Of a stretch of DNA of 64,000 bases, positions 57,401 through 64,000 are shown piece by piece (within the stretch, counting starts at the first letter, position 1; each line of letters starts with the position of its first letter). The stretch comes from Leptotrichia massiliensis. GTDB lineage: Bacteria; Fusobacteriota; Fusobacteriia; Fusobacteriales; Leptotrichiaceae. The position numbers and the translations under genes are program-made. The notes beneath the pieces are model-generated. The model was not told where the DNA came from. It did no database searches and saw only the letters and a program-made list of their open reading frames with translations. Location of the stretch: contig NZ_FNVZ01000005.1 in NCBI RefSeq assembly GCF_900104625.1, positions 1-64,000 of the forward strand, written 5' to 3'.

Positions 57401-60400
57401 TAAACTTGAATGATGCCGCTGAATCTTCTGTTGCTGTATATTTATCAAATACTGCAAAAGCAGATACTTCAACAGGAGAAATTGACTTAAACAGTGCTTC
57501 TCAAAATCAAGTTGCATATTATGTGAAAGGTACAGGGGCTAGTGACACTGGGGCTCTTTATGGCGGAAGTATTGGTAAGGTAAAAGGATATGGAGTTGGA
57601 GTTTATCTTGATGGTGGAGTTTTGAATGCAACTACTTCTAAATTGGACTATACTGCTAATGGAATGAATGGAAATGGATTAATTGGAGTTTTAATGAAAG
57701 GTGCTACTGCAGATATTTCAGCTTATAATCAGGAAATAAAAGTTGGAAATTCAGTATTAGGTGGCAATTCAGGAGATTTTTATGCAATAGGTATTTATAC
57801 TGATGGACAAGGAACTTCTGGAACTCCAAAATCAATATCTACTGCTATTACAACAGGAGCAAATGGAGTTGGATTGTTTGCTGAAAATAGTAGCCATATA
57901 AAATATACAGGAACTATGAATATAGGAGATAATACAACAGCTGGAACTGGTATTTATGTAGGAAACGGTGGAGTTGGAGCACCTAAACCATCAACAGTAG
58001 AAATCGGAGACGGTACAACAACAGGTGCTGCTAATATTCATTTGAATGGAGCAAATGGAGTTGGAGCAATAGTTACTACTAAAGCAAATGTTGTTTTTAA
58101 TAAATATTCAACAATTACATTTGCTGGAGATGGAGTAGGTATTTTTGCTCAAAAGGGAGGACGTATTATTGACAAAGGTGGAACATTGGTTACTAATGGA
58201 CACTCTGTAGAAAGAACACGGGTTACTGAAGGTAGTGTAGAAATTTTAAGTAGTTTAACAATAGCAAATAAAAATGCTTTAGAAACAGGAAACATAATGG
58301 CACACGTTATAAATGGAGAAGCAATTATACCATTAGGAATTGTAGTTGAAGCAAAACCATCAACTAAGAATATTATTGGACTTATGGCAGATGGTAACAG
58401 CAATCCTACATTAACTTGGGCTGGAACTGCTGGATATGAAGCTGAAAATAAAGGGACATTGGACTTATCTAATGCCGAAACAAGTACAGCGATGTATCTT
58501 GATTCAGCAAGAGGACTTAATTCAAAAGATATTCTTGTAGGAAATAAATCAACTGGAATTTATGGAATTTATAAAGATTCGACACCAGTTTATAGTGGTG
58601 CACCAGCAGGAACTGTAAATACAGGGATAATTACAACAACAAAAGGATCTACAATAACAATTGGAAATGAGTCGTCTGCTATTTACTCAATTGGATTTGA
58701 CAAAGTTGAAAATAATGGAAGTATAACTGGTGGAGATAAATCAGTTGGAATTTATGCTAAAAATACGTCTGCTAGCAGCAAAGTAATAGATGTTGAAAAT
58801 ACAGGAAACATTACTTTAGGAAAAGGAACAGCAGGAATTTATATTGCACCAGAAACTACAAATGCTTTGAATGCGACAGTTGTAAATAGTGGAAATATCA
58901 CAGTTGGAGATTCTACATTTAATTCAAGTGGAAATGTTGAATCTACTTCAGTTGGAATATTTGTAAAAAATAAAACAAACTTGACTACTACTGGAGATGT
59001 AACAGTTGGAAATAAAGGATTTGCATTGTATGGAAATGATTCAACATTGACTGTAAATGGTGGAAATTACAATTTCGCAAATAATGGAAGTTTGGCATAC
59101 TTGGAAAATAATGCAGTGTTAAATTATAATAATGCTGGAACATTGACAACTTCTTCAGAACCAATGTTATATATTATCAACAGTAAGGCACAAATGAATA
59201 ATAATGATATTATCGTGTCTTCAAAAGGAACAGGAATTTATATGACAGGAACATCGACTTTTGGTGGATGGAACGATATGACATTAAATAACGGTTCTAC
59301 TGGAATTTATGTAGATAATTCAAATGCTACAATAGATGGTAAGAAAATAACTGGTACAGCTGATAAAGCAAAAGGAATTGTTTCAATAGGTTCAAATGTT
59401 ACAAACAAAGCTGATATGCAATTTTCTAGTGATGATTCAATTGGAATTTTTTCACAAAACAAGTCAGGTGTAACAAAAGCGATTGTAAATAGTGGAAATA
59501 TTGACATTACTGGAAAACGTTCGATTGCAGCATATTTAGAAGGAACATCGGATCAGACATTTGAAAACAGTGGAACTATAAATGTGGATAGAACTGCAAC
59601 TTCTGTTAAAAATGATTCTACTGTCGGAATTTATGCACAAAATAGATCAACAATTAATATCAAAAACAGTGGAACAATAAATGTTGGAGAGGCTTCATTT
59701 GGAGTTTACTCACTTAGTGAAAATGGAAATGTAGAAACTACAGGAAGTTCTATAATCAATGTTGCAGATAAAGCTATTGGAGTTTATAAAAAAGGTGGAA
59801 GTGTTAATTTAGGTGGAACAGTAAATGTTGCAAATCATTTGGTTATGGATGCGAACAGTGAACCAGTTGGAGTTTATGGAACGAGCGGAGTTACAATAAA
59901 TGATACAACATCAAACTTTAATGTTGGGGATAAATCTTATGGTGTAATTTTAGCAAATCCAGGAATGAATAAAACAAATGTTTATTCAAATTCAGCTTCA
60001 TCAAATGTAACTTTAGGAAAAGAAGCAACTTTCATTTACGCAGAAGGAGCTTCAGCAGTTACAAATAATGCAACAATTACATCTGGAACAAATGGAAAAA
60101 TTATTGCAATTTATGGAAAAGATGGAGCAAATATTGTAAATAATGGAACAATTGATTTATCACAAGGAATTGGAAATCAAGGAATTCTTGTGACAGGAGC
60201 GTCAAATGCTGTAAATAGAGGAACAATAAAAGTTGGAAAAACTGATAAATCTGATCCAGATAATATCGTTTATGGAATTGGTATGGCAGCTATAGGCGGA
60301 GCAAGCATTTCAAATGAGAGAGACATTTATGTTTCAGGACATCTAAGTATTGGAATGTACGGAGATGACAGAGGAACACGATTGAGAAACTCAGGAAATA

Positions 60401-62412
60401 TATATTTGGATGCTTCAAGAGCAACATCTTCTGATAAAATTCAGACAATGATGGGAGTATTTGTAAATAATGGAGCTACATTTGTAAATACAGGAAATAT
60501 TACTACAACTGGTTCTTATCGTGGAAATGAGAATGTTCAAGGACTTGTGGGAGTTGCTGTATTAAACGGAAGTACTTTGGAAAATCATGGAACAATAAAT
60601 ATTGATGCAGATAGTAGTTACGGTGTATTAATAAAAGGTACTACAAACAATAAATCTATAATCAAAAATTATGGAGAAATTAATATAAATGGTTCTAAAT
60701 CTTACGGAGTTAGATATGATGTAAATTCTCAAGGAGTAGCTGGAGATTTACCAATAGCAGCTAATGCAACTCCTGGGAATGTGTTACCAGCATTGAGTTC
60801 TGGAACTGGAAAAATTACTTCTGGAAATGGAGCACAAGATTATTATTCACCAACAGATCCAAGCAAAACTGTTGGAGGAGTTGGAATTGTTCAATTGCCA
60901 AATGGACGGCTTGCAATTCAGAGAAACGGTGTAACATTAGATGACAGCCAAGTTCAGACAATTGATTACACTACTCCTTACACAAACTATGCTTTCTCAA
61001 ACTTTGGAGTATATGTGGATACATTAGGAAGAACACGTCCAATTAATATAAATGGAGCAAATTCTCTTGGAATTAACAGTGATTTATTAATCGGAACAGA
61101 ATTTTCAGTACTTACAAATGCAAAAAATGTAATTATTGGGAAACAAATATTACAGCCGTTCTTAAATCAGATAAATTCTGGAATATTTAACTTTACTCCG
61201 TATTCTGCTTCATTGACTTGGATGGCAACGCCTGAAGTTGATCCATCTACACAGCAAATTACACGTGTTCTTATGACAAAGATTCCTTATACAGCCTTTG
61301 TTTCAACAACTTCAAATGAATTTAACTTTACTGACGGATTGGAACAAAGATATGATGTTAATAGCTTGGATTCAAGAGAAAAAGAAATATATAATAAGTT
61401 AAACTCTATCGGAAATAGTGAAGAGGCGTTATTAGTTCAAGCAATTGATGAAATGATGGGACATCAGTATGCAAATGTGCAACAAAGAATTTTTGAAACT
61501 GGTAATTTGTTAAATAAAGAATTTGGATATTTAAGAAATGAATGGGATACAAAATCTAAAAATTCTAATAAAATAAAAGCATTTGGAATGAAAGGCGAAT
61601 ATAAGACAGATACAGCAGGAATTATTGACTACAAGAATAAAGCCTATGGATTTGCATATTTGAATGAAAATGAAACTGTCAGATTGGGAGAATCATCAGG
61701 ATGGTACGCAGGAGCTGTTAGAAACAAATTTGACTTTAGCGATATAGGTGGTTCAAAAGAAGAACAAAATATTGTAAAAGCAGGAGTATTTAAATCAATG
61801 CCAATTGGAAAAGATCATAATAATGGATTGAATTGGACTGTTTCAGCAGAAGGATTTGTAGGAACTGGTGAAATGAAGAGAAAATTCCTTGTTGTTGATG
61901 ATATATTTGAAGCGAAATCTGAATATCGTTCATACGGATTTGGACTAAAAAATGAGCTTAGAAAAAATATTAGAACAAGTGAAAGAACAAGTATTTCTAC
62001 ATACGGAAGCTTAAAATTTGAATATGGAAGATTTGACGGAATAAAAGAAAATACAGGGCAAATGCGTTTAGAAGTAAAAGCAAATGATTATTATTCGATA
62101 AAACCAGAAGTTGGAGTAGAATTCAAATATCAACAGCCAATGGCAGTAAGAACAAATTTTGTTGCTAAATTAGGACTTGCTTATGAAAATGAATTAGGAA
62201 AAGTTGGAGATGTAAATAATCAAGGAAGAGTACGTTATACAACAGCTGGATGGTTTGATATAAGAGGTGAAAAGGATGATAGACGTGGAAACGGAAAAGC
62301 TGATTTGAACCTTGGAATTGAAAATACAAGATTTGGTGTGACAGTAAACGCAGGTTATGATACAAAAGGTGAAAATGTAAGAGGTGGAATAGGATTTAGA
62401 GTAATTTATTAA
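51478..62412 (+). CDS. giant autotransporter adhesin (type V secretion)
   Basis: A 3644-residue outer-membrane protein. The N-terminus has a long charged lead (residues 1-27) and a hydrophobic helix (about 28-47), the extended signal found in Fusobacteriota autotransporters, followed by a charged coiled-coil segment and the conserved WASWQFGSN/NGAYKGRGDK region (about 100-150). A Pro/Thr-rich linker (about 211-330) has repeating T-I/A-P units. The passenger (about 340-3100) is built of dozens of short repeats of the form N-x-G-x-I-x...S-(A/V)-G-I-Y, the pattern of a right-handed beta helix. The last 280 residues (from about 3367) form the translocator barrel, with alternating strands and a C-terminal Tyr. 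AAAAGGAG lies before the ATG. Related proteins (RadD, Fap2-like) mediate coaggregation and host binding; the ligand here is unknown. No RGD or protease triad was noticed. Confidence 0.92.
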   Translation: MSNNLQQAKKDLKAFAKRAKNVKYTESLLFSYLITGMITFSIGLNTSSNVLYERMNKELVMSADKTRTAIKKKKKANEEAIEDLNLELIQLMEQGDQVVKSKWASWQFGSNTFILSSNGAYKGRGDKAAKYPFNGIFTRGNWADNGILSTRRRGFGSAPIHSSNVDTRSYGLASLLHVQEPEVEIQIMANVRPKSVTKEEISINPQIDMPREVVRPEINLSVTSPITAPTILLPTLNPVTIEVPNPQEPATPATVTAPSISMNLSAPTIAVNITPPSLSMNVTAPTPNVNTLTIIPPDISEVSAISVTKPTAPSVTPPNPTANPIVFSIPQLESYGNTITADNTMNSNKNLLDPSYRLSKAASGHHKAIGEYMTNSGYFYSGENTEMHVDITKQRAITLDPGLPQIKGGDHNPNYSFENKGKIYLEVMEVAGIEVQPDTWNNPQVTGINGSTGLISGNKSLQVALLFTDEGTGSSTTNKHTLRNEGEISLSGNISAGFATSDFKSGVSVSTIAINNGNVNISGDNSHGMVVSKTTNALGPDSSFVNNGKINVTANDSGGMTVLGKIQGGATNNGTITITAKNSFGLYSQVDSNVKNTKDANIDIENGSQGSMGIRVGNASATNMKNEGTITIKSTDGKNIGVYSSSAKFVNEGKIKVNGANENIGMYFNGTTGTTGNQGTITVAGNKVYGVILNNATFENEKKIEVTSDGTDSIGLYLSNGSTATNKNGAIISNAAYHAVVQNTGTFTNAGVVSVEAGGKVGLYSENGTFTNANNGEIKSSNGGIAIFTSGSTGTIEGTVTVGDSGTSTGIGVYSDGSTTSTTFQGNAVLSLGERTVGLYSSKASNFGKAFTITNLSTSIGKKSVFAYFGNTGNTSDDTVDITNTTLQNLTVSSMGENSAVFYGAKNTTINIDGNITADSTKFSNINDSAQFLVSDAGKVNIKSSKILTSGFKTTISGLNGAVVTNDGKLILSGKDGAIGIYSNASKVTNNNIITTANNSSIAIYGKESSTLTNSSTGKITTSGTSSVGILANSSTVSNATGGEITTSGTGSAGIYGITNSTIENSGNITTEETGSAGIYADNSDVTNKTTGKITSKKGSSAGIYSTSTSAKNVKNKGTIEVGVASSTETQNVGIYAEGNQNVENDGNINIHIGNSIGVYGKGANVVIENKKKITSDASASDAIGIMSEKAKVTNSAGSEIKLQGKKSVGIYGKEAEIENSGDILITDTTATSASVGILANKGSATNKGNIEMNGGASAGMLGLNGATISNDATTGKITITGDKSAGIYVENSTPSNAGTISVESNKSAGIFAKISDAVSRTITNTGKIELKGTGKTKSAGMYVEIESTAAGITTLQNEKDIIVGQEESAAMYLKNNAGEGAGIVINETPNGKIDLDVKSTVGIFVDKATGKNKNIINVKKENSAGMYGSNDSNIINEKTINVSHENSAGMYASDSNATNTADGTITLTGSTGATSGSAAMYGKLTSSSKKDYSILNEGIINLTNVTKNVGIYGESVSGAPKKLTLQNNKEINIAAGSPQSVGIFASNDVNNNADKIEVINSAAGTITVNSEESIGISAVKSTVNNSGIITMNDKKSAGIYGKSGSEVTNNNKIEIKEEQSAGIYLENSNAVNAAAGTIDVYKGASAGIYGKFTKDATENNTIENSGTITLKDTAGQIKSAGIYGELEAAASKTLTIENKNTIDVSMKESVGIFATNATGNRENLTADNKGEIKVNSEKSVGMLSDNSVINNKNKITVNNKESVGMYGKNGSEIKNHKGATIEILSTGETSIGIYATGKNTVTSNVTEGLNEGTVTVKGKKGTGMLATDKAKITNNKEITGIAESVIGMYGVDDETAVINAINATIKLTGEKSTGIFSKDDATAENSGNIKLTSTSKNSVGMFGSASAAGKKISLTNTSTGSIDIESESSTGMFTKNLGDLTDSIVKNEGTINQKAKSTVGIYTPKSDIQKVGKINLNDAAESSVAVYLSNTAKADTSTGEIDLNSASQNQVAYYVKGTGASDTGALYGGSIGKVKGYGVGVYLDGGVLNATTSKLDYTANGMNGNGLIGVLMKGATADISAYNQEIKVGNSVLGGNSGDFYAIGIYTDGQGTSGTPKSISTAITTGANGVGLFAENSSHIKYTGTMNIGDNTTAGTGIYVGNGGVGAPKPSTVEIGDGTTTGAANIHLNGANGVGAIVTTKANVVFNKYSTITFAGDGVGIFAQKGGRIIDKGGTLVTNGHSVERTRVTEGSVEILSSLTIANKNALETGNIMAHVINGEAIIPLGIVVEAKPSTKNIIGLMADGNSNPTLTWAGTAGYEAENKGTLDLSNAETSTAMYLDSARGLNSKDILVGNKSTGIYGIYKDSTPVYSGAPAGTVNTGIITTTKGSTITIGNESSAIYSIGFDKVENNGSITGGDKSVGIYAKNTSASSKVIDVENTGNITLGKGTAGIYIAPETTNALNATVVNSGNITVGDSTFNSSGNVESTSVGIFVKNKTNLTTTGDVTVGNKGFALYGNDSTLTVNGGNYNFANNGSLAYLENNAVLNYNNAGTLTTSSEPMLYIINSKAQMNNNDIIVSSKGTGIYMTGTSTFGGWNDMTLNNGSTGIYVDNSNATIDGKKITGTADKAKGIVSIGSNVTNKADMQFSSDDSIGIFSQNKSGVTKAIVNSGNIDITGKRSIAAYLEGTSDQTFENSGTINVDRTATSVKNDSTVGIYAQNRSTINIKNSGTINVGEASFGVYSLSENGNVETTGSSIINVADKAIGVYKKGGSVNLGGTVNVANHLVMDANSEPVGVYGTSGVTINDTTSNFNVGDKSYGVILANPGMNKTNVYSNSASSNVTLGKEATFIYAEGASAVTNNATITSGTNGKIIAIYGKDGANIVNNGTIDLSQGIGNQGILVTGASNAVNRGTIKVGKTDKSDPDNIVYGIGMAAIGGASISNERDIYVSGHLSIGMYGDDRGTRLRNSGNIYLDASRATSSDKIQTMMGVFVNNGATFVNTGNITTTGSYRGNENVQGLVGVAVLNGSTLENHGTINIDADSSYGVLIKGTTNNKSIIKNYGEININGSKSYGVRYDVNSQGVAGDLPIAANATPGNVLPALSSGTGKITSGNGAQDYYSPTDPSKTVGGVGIVQLPNGRLAIQRNGVTLDDSQVQTIDYTTPYTNYAFSNFGVYVDTLGRTRPININGANSLGINSDLLIGTEFSVLTNAKNVIIGKQILQPFLNQINSGIFNFTPYSASLTWMATPEVDPSTQQITRVLMTKIPYTAFVSTTSNEFNFTDGLEQRYDVNSLDSREKEIYNKLNSIGNSEEALLVQAIDEMMGHQYANVQQRIFETGNLLNKEFGYLRNEWDTKSKNSNKIKAFGMKGEYKTDTAGIIDYKNKAYGFAYLNENETVRLGESSGWYAGAVRNKFDFSDIGGSKEEQNIVKAGVFKSMPIGKDHNNGLNWTVSAEGFVGTGEMKRKFLVVDDIFEAKSEYRSYGFGLKNELRKNIRTSERTSISTYGSLKFEYGRFDGIKENTGQMRLEVKANDYYSIKPEVGVEFKYQQPMAVRTNFVAKLGLAYENELGKVGDVNNQGRVRYTTAGWFDIRGEKDDRRGNGKADLNLGIENTRFGVTVNAGYDTKGENVRGGIGFRVIY

Positions 62413-62476
62413 TTTTATCTTGTTTTAATCCTAAACTATTATTTATTATCTGATAAATAAAAAATACATTTAATTG

Positions 62477-62516
62477 AGAGAGTTATTTCAGAATAAAATG
62501 AGATAACTCTTTCTTT
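62477..62516 (+). terminator. terminator of the autotransporter gene
   Basis: AGAGTTAT (62479-62486) pairs with ATAACTCT (62503-62510), extended by TCA/TGA after one mismatch, followed by a T-rich run. Confidence 0.75.
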
Positions 62517-62617
62517 TTATTTATATAATTTTAAAAAAATATTAATGAAAAAAAATTAGAAATGTTGTATAATATAATGGGAGTTTTTATGAAAGGAAAA
62601 TAAAAGGAGGCATTATA

Positions 62618-64000
62618 ATGATTAAAGATGAGGTGGTTGAAAACCTTGTTAGTGAGGTGGAAGAAGATTCTCACCGCAGTAAAATTAAAGAATTTTTAAA
62701 TGGAGAGATAGATAATTTTTTAGATATTAATAAAAAAAGTTTGAAATTTGTTAATAATTTTAAAATGGAAAATTATATGGAAGAAGACGTTTTTTTTGAA
62801 AGTGAAGCAGGGAAAATATTGTTAAAATATTTTAGGTATATGTATAATAATTTTCCTAATGAACTGAGTTATCAATTTTCAAATTTTCCATTGAAATATA
62901 AAATATTTAAACTGTTAAACTTCTCAGAAGAATTTGTAAAAAAAGATTTTGAAAATAATTTAGAAATGAAAAATAAGACAGTTTTTGTTGAAAGCTGTAA
63001 ATATTTTTTGAATTATTTTGAAAATCTGGCGTATGAATATGTCGAAAATTATAAAAAATATTGTGATAATTTTTTATTAAAAATCGGTATTTTAATAATT
63101 ATTAGAAATAGTGATAATAAAAATAGTGAAGAAATAAGAAAATTAGAAAATATTTTTGTAAATTATATAAAAAATAAGATAGATAAATATAATATAAATG
63201 AAATATTTGAAAAATATTTGGATAATGGTAATTTTATAAGATATTTTATAAATGTGGAAGCTTTAAATTTGGAAAAAACTAGAAAATATGTTGAAAAGAT
63301 ATTTTTTTTGGTGTTAAAAAAGAATATAGGTATTTCAAAAGTTATTTCTGAAGGAATTGAATTATTTATTATGTTTTCTGAAATAGAATTTTCATCGACA
63401 AATAGTAACTATTATTATAGAAATAAAATATTTGATAATTTAAAGAAAATTTTTAAGAAATATTATTTTTCGCATGGGCAAAAACTTTATTTACTCGTTA
63501 ATTATGGAACAAATGTTATTTTTTACAATTTTGATTATTCCAAAAAAATGTATGATTTATTTTTGGATACAATAAAAGAAAATGTTATAAATAGTAAAGC
63601 ATTTTTCAAAGATAATTTGAAAGGGAATAAAATAATATGTTTGTTTTTGCTTCATTTTTTTATAAAATATGATTTAATTGATGAAAAGGAAAAATCTAAA
63701 TTTCTTGTAAGAGCTGAAAATATTCTAATTAGCAATTTGAAAAAATTATTTAAGACAAAAGTTTGGAAATGGAAATCAAAAGAATTTAAAAATCTTGAAT
63801 TTTTGAAGAAAGATAAAATTGATTGGAAAAATATTAAAGTGCAATGTTTGAGAAATAAGGATGGAAAGGCTTTGGTACAGAAGGATACGATAGTTTTTTC
63901 ATTATTAAAGTATTCTGAAATGTATAAAAAAGTTTTTCAATTTTTTGTAAATGGAGTAGAGAAAATAGACTTATTTACAGATATATTTGAGAGATATTCT
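62618..64000 (+). CDS. hypothetical protein, cut by the window edge
   Basis: An open frame of 461 codons with no stop up to the last base. AAAAGGAGG lies 7 bases before the ATG (MIKDEVVENLVSEVEEDSHR), so the start is well supported; a TATAAT at 62568-62573 is the likely -10. The protein is Lys/Asn/Phe/Tyr-rich, mostly helical, with no signal peptide or clear membrane helix (one Ile-rich stretch FLLKIGILIIIRNS near 156-169). I do not recognise a family. Its composition is more A/T-biased than the core genes of this window, which fits an accessory gene. Confidence 0.75.
   Translation, partial: MIKDEVVENLVSEVEEDSHRSKIKEFLNGEIDNFLDINKKSLKFVNNFKMENYMEEDVFFESEAGKILLKYFRYMYNNFPNELSYQFSNFPLKYKIFKLLNFSEEFVKKDFENNLEMKNKTVFVESCKYFLNYFENLAYEYVENYKKYCDNFLLKIGILIIIRNSDNKNSEEIRKLENIFVNYIKNKIDKYNINEIFEKYLDNGNFIRYFINVEALNLEKTRKYVEKIFFLVLKKNIGISKVISEGIELFIMFSEIEFSSTNSNYYYRNKIFDNLKKIFKKYYFSHGQKLYLLVNYGTNVIFYNFDYSKKMYDLFLDTIKENVINSKAFFKDNLKGNKIICLFLLHFFIKYDLIDEKEKSKFLVRAENILISNLKKLFKTKVWKWKSKEFKNLEFLKKDKIDWKNIKVQCLRNKDGKALVQKDTIVFSLLKYSEMYKKVFQFFVNGVEKIDLFTDIFERYS

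Noticed and set aside
51478-62412. CRISPR-like or tandem non-coding repeats
   Set aside because: The repetition is at the protein level inside one long open frame with synonymous variation; there are no identical direct repeats with spacers.

Overview
The window is AT-rich, strongly A-biased coding DNA with typical Gram-negative outer-membrane machinery (a giant type V autotransporter ending in an aromatic residue) combined with Firmicute-like codon and promoter habits. Protein content (RadD-like autotransporter architecture, PTS, glycogen genes, DnaX-L9-DnaB operon) points to Fusobacteriota, most likely Leptotrichia or a close relative; this is inference from the sequence alone.

Layout. 1-3400: end of an rRNA operon (23S, 5S, tRNA-Asn, terminator) with a long RNase III-type processing stem around the 23S. 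3841-5782: minus-strand secreted proteins, including a spherulin-4/GH135-type enzyme. 6005-17446: an eight-gene plus-strand block that I consider the most interesting part: J-domain protein, membrane FHA protein, zinc-ribbon FHA protein, PP2C-like phosphatase with a membrane segment and TPR-like tail, a second degenerate PP2C-like membrane protein, a Ser/Thr kinase, an Hsp70/actin-fold ATPase and a HlyD-like membrane adaptor. Together they look like a membrane-tethered phospho-signalling plus chaperone system. Intergenic elements with ATACTA... terminal inverted repeats sit between and after its modules. 17633-24828: CapA, a Crp/Fnr regulator, a probable 6S RNA, a PadR/CPBP-protease operon, an EF-G-like GTPase and CobU. 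25087-34838: core genes (5-formyl-THF cyclo-ligase, dnaX, rplI, dnaB, a U32 tRNA-hydroxylation type protein, an OmpR-type two-component system, glmM).

34902-43951: a class I amidotransferase-like hydrolase, a hypothetical gene, glgC-glgA, nanE with a PTS EIICB, holA and a 50-residue protein. 44377-46427: an accessory patch with a frameshifted lipoprotein gene, degraded polymorphic-toxin tails and likely orphan immunity genes (one ankyrin type). 46585-48551: a TetR regulator with a double operator followed by two flavodoxin-fold reductases. 48651-51038: rpsT and gpmI. 51478-62412: a 3644-residue autotransporter adhesin. 62618-64000: an unrecognised gene cut by the window edge.

Besides genes, the sequence shows two intergenic copies of a pseudoknotted structure (8084-8198 and 49208-49318). 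Their loops are conserved while the stems differ completely yet remain paired, which argues for a selected RNA (or single-stranded DNA) structure carried by the inverted-repeat elements. No CRISPR array, prophage or intact transposase was seen.
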